Source: CAYMUR01 sp964393615 (GTDB lineage Bacteria; Planctomycetota; Planctomycetia; Pirellulales; Pirellulaceae). From it: a stretch of 64,000 bases of DNA. The stretch lies in the NCBI GenBank assembly GCA_964393615.1, contig CAYMUR010000008.1, forward strand, positions 37,160 through 101,159, given 5' to 3'. The notes below the pieces were generated by a model, which did no database searches, was not told where the DNA came from, and saw only the letters and a program-made list of their open reading frames with translations. Position 1 is the stretch's first letter, and each line of letters starts with the position of its first letter. Below are positions 1 through 8,977 of this stretch, piece after piece. A program made the position numbers and the translations under genes.

Positions 1-390
1 GACATCACGCAGCGCTTGGACGCTCATATCTCCCGCCGCGTTGCCACGCACATGGGTATGGCCCATATGCTGACCTGTCATCAACACGGATCGCGACGGT
101 GCACACACCGTACAACCCGCATAGAACTGGCGAAATCGCATCCCTTCACTTGCCATGCGGTCAAGGTTCGGGGTGGTTATTACCTGCTGGCCATAACAAC
201 CCAAATCTCCATAGCCCAGATCATCCGCCAGAATAAAGACAACGTTAGGTTGCTCACGAGCCTGGAGTGGTAGAAACGGAACCGTCACCAGTTGTAAGCC
301 TACGGCGATACAACAAAGCACCTTTCGAACGCTGTACACGAGACTGGGACTGTACACGAGACTGGAATTGTCAGCCAACATTTTACACAT
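1..390 (-). CDS. Type I sulfatase, N-terminal part (cut by window edge)
   Basis: The reverse strand is open for 130 codons from an ATG at 390 to the window edge. The protein has a hydrophobic leader (about residues 24-42), then PNVVFILADDLGYGDLG, the N-terminal metal-binding motif of alkaline-phosphatase-fold sulfatases, and then CTVCAPSRS, where Cys96 in C-x-P-S-R would be converted to formylglycine. The family hydrolyses sulfate esters, probably outside the cytoplasm here given the leader. A second in-frame ATG lies at 381. Residues 11-22 contain a six-residue duplication (SLVYSP/SLVYSV) from an 18-bp direct repeat at 332-367, so the true start could lie further in. The gene is divergent from the fucosidase at 847. 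The catalytic C-terminal half lies outside the window, so the substrate cannot be judged. Confidence 0.88.
   Translation of the reverse strand, partial: MCKMLADNSSLVYSPSLVYSVRKVLCCIAVGLQLVTVPFLPLQAREQPNVVFILADDLGYGDLGCYGQQVITTPNLDRMASEGMRFRQFYAGCTVCAPSRSVLMTGQHMGHTHVRGNAAGDMSVQALRDV
332..367. repeat. 18-bp tandem direct duplication in the sulfatase leader
   Basis: Two adjacent 18-bp copies (332-349 and 350-367) beginning CTGTACACGAGACTGG differ at one base near the end. On the minus strand they stay in frame and duplicate six residues of the pre-signal region. Confidence 0.8.
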
Positions 391-846
391 GGCAAAGTCA
401 TTCAGTTCTAAATGGGACATCTATGGTTTTATTGTTGACGCGGATTCCAGCAAGACACATGGCCAGGGTGCAAAATATTCGACGCAAAAGACAGTACAAA
501 CCGCCTGTCAAACCTCACGGCCTGGTCGGCAAGAACTCGTCTATACAACACTGTTTTTGACAGTAGAATACGTTTGACAATAAAATTTTCCAATAAAATA
601 CGTAGGGCCCTCTGGGTGCCTGCCCCCTCCGTGTGTCTAGCATTGTACACGCGCGATCCCACGCGTGCTAACCCAACCCATCAACTCCGCCCCCTCAGCT
701 TGACGACCCAGTGCAAGACAAAGTTTCGAGACCTTTCGTCAACCATTGCCTGGATAAATTTCAGGTGTCGCTACGATGCATTGGACACGGACAACTCTGA
801 CACCATTTTCAAGATAAATAGAAGCTTAGAACAACAGGAGACCAGG
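391..846. other. Divergent intergenic region
   Basis: This stretch lies between the minus-strand sulfatase and the plus-strand fucosidase. The fucosidase frame stays open upstream to 574, but nothing there resembles a family. Two TTGACA hexamers (557-562 and 574-579) with TAAAAT hexamers at 581-586 and 594-599 are the only promoter-like signals seen. Confidence 0.5.
557..586 (+). promoter_or_regulatory. Possible sigma-70-like promoter for the fucosidase
   Basis: TTGACA at 557-562 is followed after 18 bases by TAAAAT at 581-586, a perfect -35 and a 5/6 -10. It would leave a leader of about 250 bases before the ATG at 847. A second TTGACA at 574 sits only 14 bases from another TAAAAT. This is a motif match only, in AT-rich DNA. 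Confidence 0.3.
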
Positions 847-2841
847 ATGCCGACATTGACCAAGCAATATTCTTCTCTGACTGTGACGTTTGTGATAGGC
901 CTGGCACTGGCACTGGATACTGCCAGCCTGGCATGGGGTCAACAGCGTAAAATCTATGAACCAACCTGGGAGTCTCTTGACCAGCACAAAACGCCAGAAT
1001 GGTTGATGGATGCCAAGCTGGGACTGTTCATCTATGCTCCCTCTTTTACAAAACAAGAATGGGAACAGCACCACAAACTCCATGGCCACAAAAAGGGAAT
1101 CGCCCGGCATGTTGGTGCCAGTTTTCCAGATCACTGGGTGGATCGCGCCTGGGACAAGTTGCCCTGGGACCCTGACGGCCTGGCCCAGCTGGCAGCCGAT
1201 GCTGGAGCCAAATATATCGTCTTTGCCAGGACTTCATTTATCCTCAATCATCCCAGTCGATTTAACGACGTTCCCGGCAGTCCATTTATGAGGATGCAGC
1301 CCACGAACCGAGACTATGTCGACGAGATGGCCCACTCCACGCGGGCACGAGGTTTACGGTTCGGTTTATATACCAACTACATGGTTCCCACCTTGCATCC
1401 CGAATGGATCGAAACGGTAAAAGAAGCGATCGATATGTACCAACCGGACACACTCTGGTTCGATGGAGACAAACTGCGCTACCCAGAAGATGAAATGCAG
1501 AGCCGAGAATTGGCTGCCTACTATTACAACCATTCCAAAAAACAAGACGAAGTCGCTATCGAGGACGCCATGGGTTCGTACAAAGGACCAACCTGGGGAA
1601 AACGCCTCGTGCACGGCGACTGGTACCGCAAGGAAGAAACGGGGCCTCACGACGACATCTCCGACGGCTTCTACGTGCGCTACCGTGAATTGTTTTACAA
1701 CATGAACTCTTCACCCGTAGAAGAATCAGGCGGTCAAGCCAACAATCTCATCGAATGGCTCATCGACTGTTCAGCAAAAAATGGCAACCTCGAAGCAACT
1801 ATCTTCCTGGGACCGCCCGAACTATACGACATTCAGCGGCGCGCTTTACTAAAGATGGGACTTTGGCTGCAGGTAAATGGCGAGGCCATCTACGGCACAC
1901 GCCCGTGGTACGACGGGAAACCACAAAGTAACACGACCGACGGTATCCACATCCGTTACACCACCCAAGACAATTCGCTGTACGCTATCCTCTTCAAGTG
2001 GCCACACCGCAGCCCAACCTTTCCCAACCTGCGTGCCGCAGAAGGTACCACTGTCAGCATCCTTGGTGTACAGGCTCCCACCATCCCTTGGCGCCAGACG
2101 AGCCGAGGGCTCAATGTCAATCTACCACCGCAGGACATGTCCTCGGGCAAACAGCCAAATGTGCCTTGCGACCACGCTTATGTTTATAAAATGACCCCGA
2201 TCCCTTCGTGGTTTCCAACCACACCACCGGAATCCGCCACGTCGATCCAACCAAACGACGTCGGTGAGCACATCGTCACGCTACAAAATGGCAAAGATGG
2301 ATACGAACATCAAACCAACGAGGTGATGACCAGCGGACAATGGGGAGGGCACCTCGGTCATTCAGAACATGGCAGCGACGAACTGTTTCTTTTCGATGAC
2401 CAGCCAAATCAACGCTATGCCCGGGTGCTCGTGCGATTCGACCTGCAAAACCAGGTGCCCCTGGGAACCAAAGTCACCAGGGCAGTCTTACAACTATACT
2501 CGCCAGTCGGCTTCGGTGGTTTCAACACGCTCGAAGGTCGCGCCGCACGAAAGCCTTGGGAAGATGGAAAAACTTGGTGGCAACAGTGGGGCAGGGGGGG
2601 AACCGACCCAGGCTACGTCGATACCAAACCAGCTCTTCGGGGAAAGGTCGATGGACGTGGAAGCCACCATTTCCAGCTAGATCCGACCGTCGTTCAACAA
2701 TGGATCGACCAACCCCAAACCAACCACGGTCTGCTCCTGAAAACACTCGCAGGTGACAACAATTTCCATTGGTACCTTTCCGGAGCCCAAAGCGAGTATC
2801 CGCCCCGACTGGCAATCGAATACAACCACACCACGCCTTAA
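847..2841 (+). CDS. GH29-type alpha-L-fucosidase with C-terminal DNRLRE module
   Basis: The ATG at 847 is chosen because ACAGGAGACCAGG sits just upstream and a signal peptide follows (hydrophobic residues 10-30, cleavage near Ala-Trp-Gly-Gln). The frame is open further upstream but gives no leader. The 664-residue protein has a GH29-like TIM barrel at about 35-400. LWFDGD with Asp206 matches the nucleophile motif of retaining alpha-L-fucosidases, and GLYTNYM...HPEW resembles the strand before it. From about residue 474 a second module (with YARVLVRFDL and a WxxQWG-rich stretch) resembles DNRLRE/CBM96 stalk domains. The likely role is release of fucose from exported or environmental glycans. 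It is flanked by sulfatases, which suggests fucoidan-like sulfated substrate, though this is inference. The HxxH residues typical of some GH29 subfamilies were not verified. Confidence 0.82.
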   Translation: MPTLTKQYSSLTVTFVIGLALALDTASLAWGQQRKIYEPTWESLDQHKTPEWLMDAKLGLFIYAPSFTKQEWEQHHKLHGHKKGIARHVGASFPDHWVDRAWDKLPWDPDGLAQLAADAGAKYIVFARTSFILNHPSRFNDVPGSPFMRMQPTNRDYVDEMAHSTRARGLRFGLYTNYMVPTLHPEWIETVKEAIDMYQPDTLWFDGDKLRYPEDEMQSRELAAYYYNHSKKQDEVAIEDAMGSYKGPTWGKRLVHGDWYRKEETGPHDDISDGFYVRYRELFYNMNSSPVEESGGQANNLIEWLIDCSAKNGNLEATIFLGPPELYDIQRRALLKMGLWLQVNGEAIYGTRPWYDGKPQSNTTDGIHIRYTTQDNSLYAILFKWPHRSPTFPNLRAAEGTTVSILGVQAPTIPWRQTSRGLNVNLPPQDMSSGKQPNVPCDHAYVYKMTPIPSWFPTTPPESATSIQPNDVGEHIVTLQNGKDGYEHQTNEVMTSGQWGGHLGHSEHGSDELFLFDDQPNQRYARVLVRFDLQNQVPLGTKVTRAVLQLYSPVGFGGFNTLEGRAARKPWEDGKTWWQQWGRGGTDPGYVDTKPALRGKVDGRGSHHFQLDPTVVQQWIDQPQTNHGLLLKTLAGDNNFHWYLSGAQSEYPPRLAIEYNHTTP

Positions 2842-2932
2842 TACTCCGAGGCCGCTACTCAATCCTTTCACACGCGTTTTTCTGACACGCGCTAAGTGCA
2901 CCAAACATTCTGTCCAGCACAAAAGGTTCGTT

Positions 2933-4555
2933 ATGAATCCCCTGAAAGAAAATATATATCTGCCACAAGGCCAAAACCACAAACAGGGGAACGACGGGTT
3001 GGTGCTAACAACACTCGTCACCATCGTCGTACTGTCATGGGGTCAACCCCTGCATGCGACAGATACCAAGTCATCATCGCCAGAAACAGGCAACGACACT
3101 GCCGCAGCCAGGCCGAACCTGTTGTTCATCATCGTGGACGAACAAAAATTCGATACGCTGGCAGCCTACGGCAATGATCGCATTCAGATGCCCCACCTCA
3201 ATCAGCTCGCCGCCGAGAGCCTGGTATTCACACGAACTTATTGCTGCCAGGCAGTATGTGGTCCGTCGCGATCAAGCATCCTCACCGGCACCTGGCCTCA
3301 CTGGAATGGCCAGTCAGAGAATCGAAAACAAATGCGAAACAACATTCCTTGCCTCCCTGCCATGATCTCCAAGGGCAACTATGTCAAAGGGTTTCTCGGA
3401 CGTGTTGGACACTTAAAAAACAGTCGGGGCCCCGTGCCGGGCCCCGACGACGTGGACGTCTTTAAACAGTTCAGCACGCCACCCAACTCCTATCTCAAAC
3501 AGTATGGGTCAAGGCCGTCCCTGGACAGTCCCAAGAGTAACCGAATGTTACTTCCAGAAGAACTGAGCGGACCAAAGTACCTGGCAGAACAAGCGGAAGA
3601 TTTCCTGAAAAAGGCGGGAGACCGACCGTTCGTCCTCCTCTGTTCATTCTATGAACCACATGACCCTTACTACGGCCCCTTAAATCATTTACATGCCCCC
3701 GCCGACGTTCTCTTGCCAGAAAATTTCAACGCCGTACTACAGGCCGACCAGCCGCTTAAAGCACGGCTGGAACAACGGTACTTCTATCAATACGGCGACA
3801 CCTTTACACCCCTTCCATTGCGAACCGAACAGCATTGGCGCACATTAATCGCCCGCTATTGGGGGCTTTGCACCCTGGTAGACCGATATGTCGGTCGAAT
3901 CTTGCAGACGCTCCGTGATCACGGACTGTACGAAAACACGTTGATTGTATTCACCTCTGACCATGGAACGATGATGGGCAGTCACCGGATGAATATCAAA
4001 AACATGGCGTTCGAGGAATCCACACGCGTACCGCTGTTGGTTCATTTACCAGGTCAAACAAAGAGTCGACAATTCGCATTTCCAGTCAGCCAAATTGACT
4101 TGGCCCCCACGATCCTGGACTGGCTGCACCAGGAATTGCCGAGCCATTTGCAAGGCAAAAGTTGGCGACCCATGATCGATGACACGACGGGCACGGCCAC
4201 CGCTGGTGATGTATTCTACGAGTGGAACGGAATCAATGCCCTGGTGCATGACGACATTAAACGCGATCCGCTACCTGAATACATTTCAGAAATCACGACT
4301 CGCGAACGGGCGCTGGCAGCCCTGGCAGACCCCGTTCGCTCCATCGTGTCACCAGACCTTTGGAAACTTAATTACAGTCCACTCGGTGAACATGAATTGT
4401 ACGACTTGAACCAGGACCCTGGTGAGACCACCAACCTGTCTGGTAAACAAGAACACCAGGACCGGATGAATGCCCTGGGACAACGCATTAAGCGTTGGCA
4501 ACAGCGCACCCAAGACACAGTCCCCTTGCCTGATTTCTCTGGCACCCGAAGTTAA
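2933..4555 (+). CDS. Type I sulfatase, exported
   Basis: The ATG at 2933 gives a 540-residue protein with a hydrophobic segment at residues 24-42. It then has PNLLFIIVDEQKFD (metal-binding Asp, with the second Asp of the usual DD replaced by Glu), CQAVCGPSRSS with Cys109 as the formylglycine precursor, and TSDHGTMMGSH, the distal metal-binding Asp-His motif. The C-terminus has the ELYDLNQDPGETTNL block seen in most sulfatases of this group. Length is normal. It lies 91 bases behind the fucosidase on the same strand, so the two may be co-transcribed. Residues 163-172 are encoded by an inverted repeat at 3423-3448. Substrate is unknown. Confidence 0.92.
   Translation: MNPLKENIYLPQGQNHKQGNDGLVLTTLVTIVVLSWGQPLHATDTKSSSPETGNDTAAARPNLLFIIVDEQKFDTLAAYGNDRIQMPHLNQLAAESLVFTRTYCCQAVCGPSRSSILTGTWPHWNGQSENRKQMRNNIPCLPAMISKGNYVKGFLGRVGHLKNSRGPVPGPDDVDVFKQFSTPPNSYLKQYGSRPSLDSPKSNRMLLPEELSGPKYLAEQAEDFLKKAGDRPFVLLCSFYEPHDPYYGPLNHLHAPADVLLPENFNAVLQADQPLKARLEQRYFYQYGDTFTPLPLRTEQHWRTLIARYWGLCTLVDRYVGRILQTLRDHGLYENTLIVFTSDHGTMMGSHRMNIKNMAFEESTRVPLLVHLPGQTKSRQFAFPVSQIDLAPTILDWLHQELPSHLQGKSWRPMIDDTTGTATAGDVFYEWNGINALVHDDIKRDPLPEYISEITTRERALAALADPVRSIVSPDLWKLNYSPLGEHELYDLNQDPGETTNLSGKQEHQDRMNALGQRIKRWQQRTQDTVPLPDFSGTRS
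3423..3448. repeat. Inverted repeat inside the sulfatase gene
   Basis: GTCGGGGCCC at 3423-3432 is repeated as its exact reverse complement at 3439-3448 with a six-base loop. It encodes Arg-Gly-Pro-Val-Pro-Gly-Pro-Asp. A GC-rich 10-bp stem in mRNA is possible; it may only reflect codon choice for a Gly/Pro stretch. Confidence 0.7.
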
Positions 4556-5054
4556 TTTGCAATTCTTCGTAGCGTTCGATAGACGGCACCTTTCACCACT
4601 GCCCGCGGGAACTCTCAGCACCAAAAAGCAGGCACCACTTTGTTACGAAACACTCATCAGGTCTAGTCCGCCCGACACCACTCCCACACCCGGCCAGGGA
4701 ATTCACGTCGCTAGTCCGTTCCAGAATCCACGGCATGCCCCCTGGCAGCAGAGGACATCTTTCCAAACAGGGTGTTCGCCATACTCATTGGCAAATCGTC
4801 CCCTGCCTGCCCACGTAGCGCACCAATCTGTCAAACCTTGCGCTACCCCTGAAAGGTCATTGGAGGCCTGGGCAACAGAACGACAACGCAGTCCGTGAGC
4901 TCGACGATAGGACATCAGTCATCCAAACGAAAGACCGACACTTGCCCCATGGCTTGTTCATTCTGTATGCTTATAGCAACGCATTGAAGCACAACACGTT
5001 CCAAACGTTCCCTGCACCAACCACCGTCCTGACATCGAATTAGGTCTTCTTTTT
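4556..5054. other. Intergenic region, no gene recognised
   Basis: About 500 bases lie between the sulfatase stop and the phosphoesterase start. The plus strand is open for 142 codons here (4470-4898), but the translation is Pro/Ser/Thr-rich, starts inside the sulfatase gene and resembles no family. Confidence 0.5.
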
Positions 5055-6760
5055 ATGTTTCACAGAATCGTCGTTTTTTTCTTTTTTGTAATGTGCCTAA
5101 TGGTTGACACATCTTCTTGTGCAGCAGAATCGTGGAAGTTCGTCAGCATTCCCGATTTTCTAAACAATGACGTGAACTACCCGGAACCTAAATGGGACGA
5201 CGCACTCGATTATGTCCTCCAAGCGATTCAAGCAGAACAGCCTGATTTTGTGCTGGTAGCCGGAGACCTGGTCATGGGACGTTGGTCGCACAGCCGACAA
5301 CATCTCGACCACATGGCCCAGCGTTTCTATCCAGCCTGGACCAGCCGCATGGCCGCCTACAACCTGAAATACTACGTAGCCCTGGGCGACCACGAAATCG
5401 GCGACGACCCCTGGCAAGGCAAAAAACGAGCCTTGGTACCCCATTACAAAAACGCATTTCGGAAATATCTGGACATGCCAGGTGGCGGTCCAGAGGGGTT
5501 TGAAAAAACCACCTATGCAGTGCGGCACAAAAATCTACTGTTGGTCTGCGTGGACCAGTTTGAACAGGACGACCACGGCGAAGTGCATGTTCGCGTGGGA
5601 CAGAAACAGCAAGATTGGATCGCACAAACCCTCACCGCCAACAAGGATGCAGACCATCGCGTGGTCATGGGACACGTCCCGATCCTGCCAGGCTGGCGCT
5701 GGCGTTCGTCAAGTCGATTTTCGCTACCCCAGGGCGAGGATTCCCCACTCTGGCAACTGATGTCGAAACACGAGGTGGATCTGTACCTGTGTGGGGAGGT
5801 GCACGACATCAGTCTGCAACAGAATAATGGCGTACTGCAAGTCGTTCACGGATCGCAGCCCAGCAACGTTCCAGAATTCAATTACATGGTTGTGGAGGTA
5901 TTTCCTTCACACTTGGCGCTGACCCTCAAAGCGATCACCACGGTTCGCGAAGGTCCAGTGGGCAAAAATCTGGACCCTCATCACGTAGATCCTTACACGC
6001 AAGCCACGTTTCGGATCGCAGACACTGTAAAACAAAAAGGATTCCGCACCGTCGGAAAGATGTTTGTCGACAAAGTGGCTACGGGGCGCCGGTTGTTTGA
6101 CCGCCGTACCGGATTTTGTGCCACAAGGTATGAGAACCAAACACCATCTTCCGACAGCATTCAGCACGAGGGAACCTTTGCAGGGGAAGTACTTCCCCTG
6201 CAAGCCGAACCGAAGTGGAACGGTAGCGGACAGGCCCGGGAAACAATCCGGAACGGAACCTGGGTCGTGCGTGCACCGGAAGAATTCTCGCGCATCCTGA
6301 CTTTTGGTTCGCCGGTTGCCTGGCTTGATGACGTCGGTGAAGTGGAAGTGCGTTGGTCCAGCAAGACCCGTCACAATTTACAAGCCGACGGACTGGTAAT
6401 CCATCTACGCGGACACCGCCTGCGTCTTTTTCCATTGAAGGGACCGGACGGTCAGGACATGCTGTTAACCGGAACCAGTCGTGGCATGTCCCCGGATACG
6501 CCAGGTGCCCGACTTGACCTTTCCGCGCTGGATGATTTCCAGGCGGACGCCATGAATACGTACCGTGTCAGCTGGTCAGGTTCAGCGGACCAGCCGTTTC
6601 GCATCATGGTGAATGGGCAACGGATTGCCACCATTCCGGGCGAGACGGTTTCCATGACCGATCACGCCAGTATTGGCTTTCCGGCGATCACCAGGTCGAT
6701 CACATTCGTTGGAATGTACATAGCAGAAGCGACCCAGAAAGACCTGCCTTCGCCTCGAAT
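5055..6760 (+). CDS. Exported calcineurin-like metallophosphoesterase (5' part of frameshifted gene)
   Basis: The ATG at 5055 starts a protein with a clear signal peptide (residues 2-22, ending SSCAAES). The phosphoesterase domain covers about residues 25-285: LVAGDLVMG carries the GD motif, VALGDHEIGDD the GDH metal motif, VVMGHVPILP a GH motif and CGEVHD the terminal histidine motif. A beta-sandwich-like module follows at about 365-560. From about nucleotide 6735 the frame stops looking like protein (Arg/Cys/Asn-rich) although it stays open to 7109, while another frame becomes coherent. I therefore end this segment near 6760 and regard it as joined to the propeller module that follows. The family hydrolyses phosphomono- or diesters; the substrate is unknown. 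Confidence 0.75.
6178..6203. repeat. Perfect 26-bp palindrome in the phosphoesterase gene
   Basis: TTGCAGGGGAAGT at 6178-6190 is followed with no loop by its exact reverse complement at 6191-6203. It lies in coding sequence (Phe-Ala-Gly-Glu-Val-Leu-Pro-Leu-Gln-Ala) at the junction between the phosphoesterase domain and the beta-sandwich, without disturbing the frame. Confidence 0.9.
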
Positions 6761-8203
6761 GACTCCTGGCAACAACTGCTTAACGAGGGCAAACGCCAAT
6801 TGTTCCTCGATGACTGGGCCATTGAACAGATGCAGGGCGTCACCCGTACGCTGCATTCACCGAAGAAATTTGCAGGCAATCCGGTGGTCCATGTCCACCA
6901 AACTCCCTGGCAAACTTTTCGTGCGCAATTGTACGGTACCGTTTTGTATAATTCTGACGAAAACCTGTTTAAAATGTGGTACCTGTCTGGTGCAAGGCTT
7001 CCTATCAAGGATCCGATTTTCGTCGACGGAAAGAAACGTATCCCAAATTTTCAACTGGTGGGTTATGCCGAAAGCCAGGACGGTTTTCATTGGACCTTGC
7101 CAAATTTAGGTCTGGTGAATTACAACGGATCGACAGACAACAATATCTGTCGTATCGCACGGACGAACGCCGAAGGTATCGCGGTCATTCACGACCCACA
7201 GGATCCTGCCCCGGACCGAAGGTACAAAGCATTTTATTGGGAACATGGCAGCGGCAACCGTCCCGATCAGGGCATTACTGACATTTCCGTCAACGGCATG
7301 TCAGTCAGTTTTTCTGCCGACGGTAAAAAGTGGTCCAACCATCCTCACAACCCGGTAATCGCTTTGGGTAGCGACACGGGCCAACAGGCAATTTATGATC
7401 CCACCTTAAAAAAATATGTAGTCTTTGGCCGATTTGGAGCTGGCGGACGCAAAATAGCACGGGCTGAGAGCGATGACTTCGTCCACTGGTCTTCACCACG
7501 CCTGGTACTACAAGCCGACCCTAACGATGGCCCCCGAACACAGATTTATGGCATGGGCATCACACTGTATGAGGGACAATACATTGGCTTGCCCTGGATG
7601 TTTCACGAAGGCAATAGCTGGAAAATCGATGCCCAACTCGCCACCAGTCGAGACGGGATTCACTGGACACGCGTGGCCCAAGGTACTCCCTTTCTCCCCA
7701 ATGGTTCCGCAGAAAGCTGGGACGCGGGAATCATTTTTACCGCCTCACAGCCACTGCAGGTCGCAGGGGACCAGGTCTTTATCTTTTACTCGGCTTCACG
7801 CCACGATCACAACTATACCCAACGACCAACCGCAGGAACTCCAGAATGGGATGAATACTGGGAAAACATTAAATGCTCTACCGGCGTAGCAACACTGCGC
7901 CGCGACGGTTTCATCTCGCTCGATGCGCCAAAGAATCCGGGTACGGTCGTCACGAAAACCTTTCAATGGCCTACCGACCAGGAACTTTATGTCAACGTCG
8001 ATGCTTCGTCTGGCTCTTTACAAGTAGAAGTCGTCGACGACAAGGGACAACCGGTCCATGACTCCCAGTCTTCCCAGACAATCACTGGCGACCAGTTGCG
8101 CGCTAAAATCAAGTGGCCCAACGCACCTACGGCTCTGCCAGCAAAGATCCGTTTGAAGTTCACGATCCTAGACGCCAGCCTTTATTCCTTCTGGTTCCGA
8201 TAA
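6737..8203 (+). CDS. Beta-propeller glycosidase-like module (3' part of frameshifted gene)
   Basis: The coherent frame begins around 6737-6760 and reads RQLFLDDWAIEQM...RTLHSPKKF, the usual opening of planctomycete secreted GH32/GH43-like propeller proteins. It continues with FKMWYLSGA, YAESQDGFHW, SRDGIHWTRV and FIFYSAS, which are blade repeats, and ends in a beta-rich tail (residues with LQVEVVDDKGQPV). No ATG, GTG or TTG occurs upstream in this frame before the TTG at 6800, which lies inside the conserved opening, and there is no signal peptide. The module is therefore probably translated as the C-terminal part of the protein starting at 5055, with a one-base indel in the assembly or genome near 6735-6765. 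It is paralogous to the minus-strand protein at 13301-14962. Catalytic residues could not be assigned. Confidence 0.72.
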   Translation, partial: ERPAFASNDSWQQLLNEGKRQLFLDDWAIEQMQGVTRTLHSPKKFAGNPVVHVHQTPWQTFRAQLYGTVLYNSDENLFKMWYLSGARLPIKDPIFVDGKKRIPNFQLVGYAESQDGFHWTLPNLGLVNYNGSTDNNICRIARTNAEGIAVIHDPQDPAPDRRYKAFYWEHGSGNRPDQGITDISVNGMSVSFSADGKKWSNHPHNPVIALGSDTGQQAIYDPTLKKYVVFGRFGAGGRKIARAESDDFVHWSSPRLVLQADPNDGPRTQIYGMGITLYEGQYIGLPWMFHEGNSWKIDAQLATSRDGIHWTRVAQGTPFLPNGSAESWDAGIIFTASQPLQVAGDQVFIFYSASRHDHNYTQRPTAGTPEWDEYWENIKCSTGVATLRRDGFISLDAPKNPGTVVTKTFQWPTDQELYVNVDASSGSLQVEVVDDKGQPVHDSQSSQTITGDQLRAKIKWPNAPTALPAKIRLKFTILDASLYSFWFR

Positions 8204-8977
8204 TCCGGGACTTTCGCCTTGTTTTTCTACGGATGACACGGCCGTTGATGCTGATCCTGGCCCATAACGCTGGAAAACTTTAAAACAGCCATCCTCCGCT
8301 TGCCAAAACAGTAACAGCAGACACCAGGTCCGAACCATGCTTTGACCTTCGCAGTTACTGGCACAAGCACTTGGCCACTTTCATGTCCTAACAACGACCA
8401 GCCAACTTTACGATATACCCCGTTACCGTAGCAACTTCACAAATACATACATTTCCAATTAAAACAACTACCGAATCGAATTGACCGCACCACAAGTATA
8501 CCGGCCCAACCGTTGGTCATTGGTTCCAGCCGCGTTGCGTTGAAGGATGTTACTCTGCGCGTGGTTGCCTGCAACCTGGAAAAAGGCCAATGCACGCGCG
8601 GCTCCGGCTCCTCGCGCCGCAAGGTCTCATTTAGCTTCCCCATCCAAGGAGTTTTGCTCTACGAAAAAAGTGTTTCGCTGATCCCGGCAAAACAGCTGGT
8701 CGAAAATTATTTCCAAGGAACGATAGATTTTGCACCCATGTTCGATAACCTCTATCCACCCAACGTCGTCAGCGATACACATGGTCTCTACGTGTATTGG
8801 AAAATTCAACTGTTGCTTGACAAATTAGTCGACCAGGAACTGAAAAGGACCTATCGACAAAATGGCTATCGACGACTTTTTCTCCGATGGTAGCTAAGGT
8901 GCCAAATGCCGTACGCCGTGAGCGCTGTCTGCGCAAGCCCCTACTGTCCGGCGTCACTACTTTTGTCGACTCTTGGC
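8204..8977. other. Long intergenic region with one doubtful ORF
   Basis: About 770 bases separate the propeller gene and the convergent symporter gene. The plus strand is open at 8513-8893 (126 codons; the second half, with LYVYWKIQLLLDKLV, looks moderately protein-like), but no ribosome-binding site, signal or family motif was seen. It could be a decayed gene fragment. No terminator hairpin with a T-tract was found. Confidence 0.35.

Noticed and set aside
4470..4898. 142-codon open frame on the plus strand overlapping the sulfatase end
   Set aside because: Starts inside a firm sulfatase gene, is Pro/Ser/Thr-rich and has no family motif or ribosome-binding site.
8513..8893. 126-codon open frame in the 8204-8977 intergenic region
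   Set aside because: Moderately protein-like in its second half but no start signal, family or neighbour support; kept only as a note in the intergenic entry.
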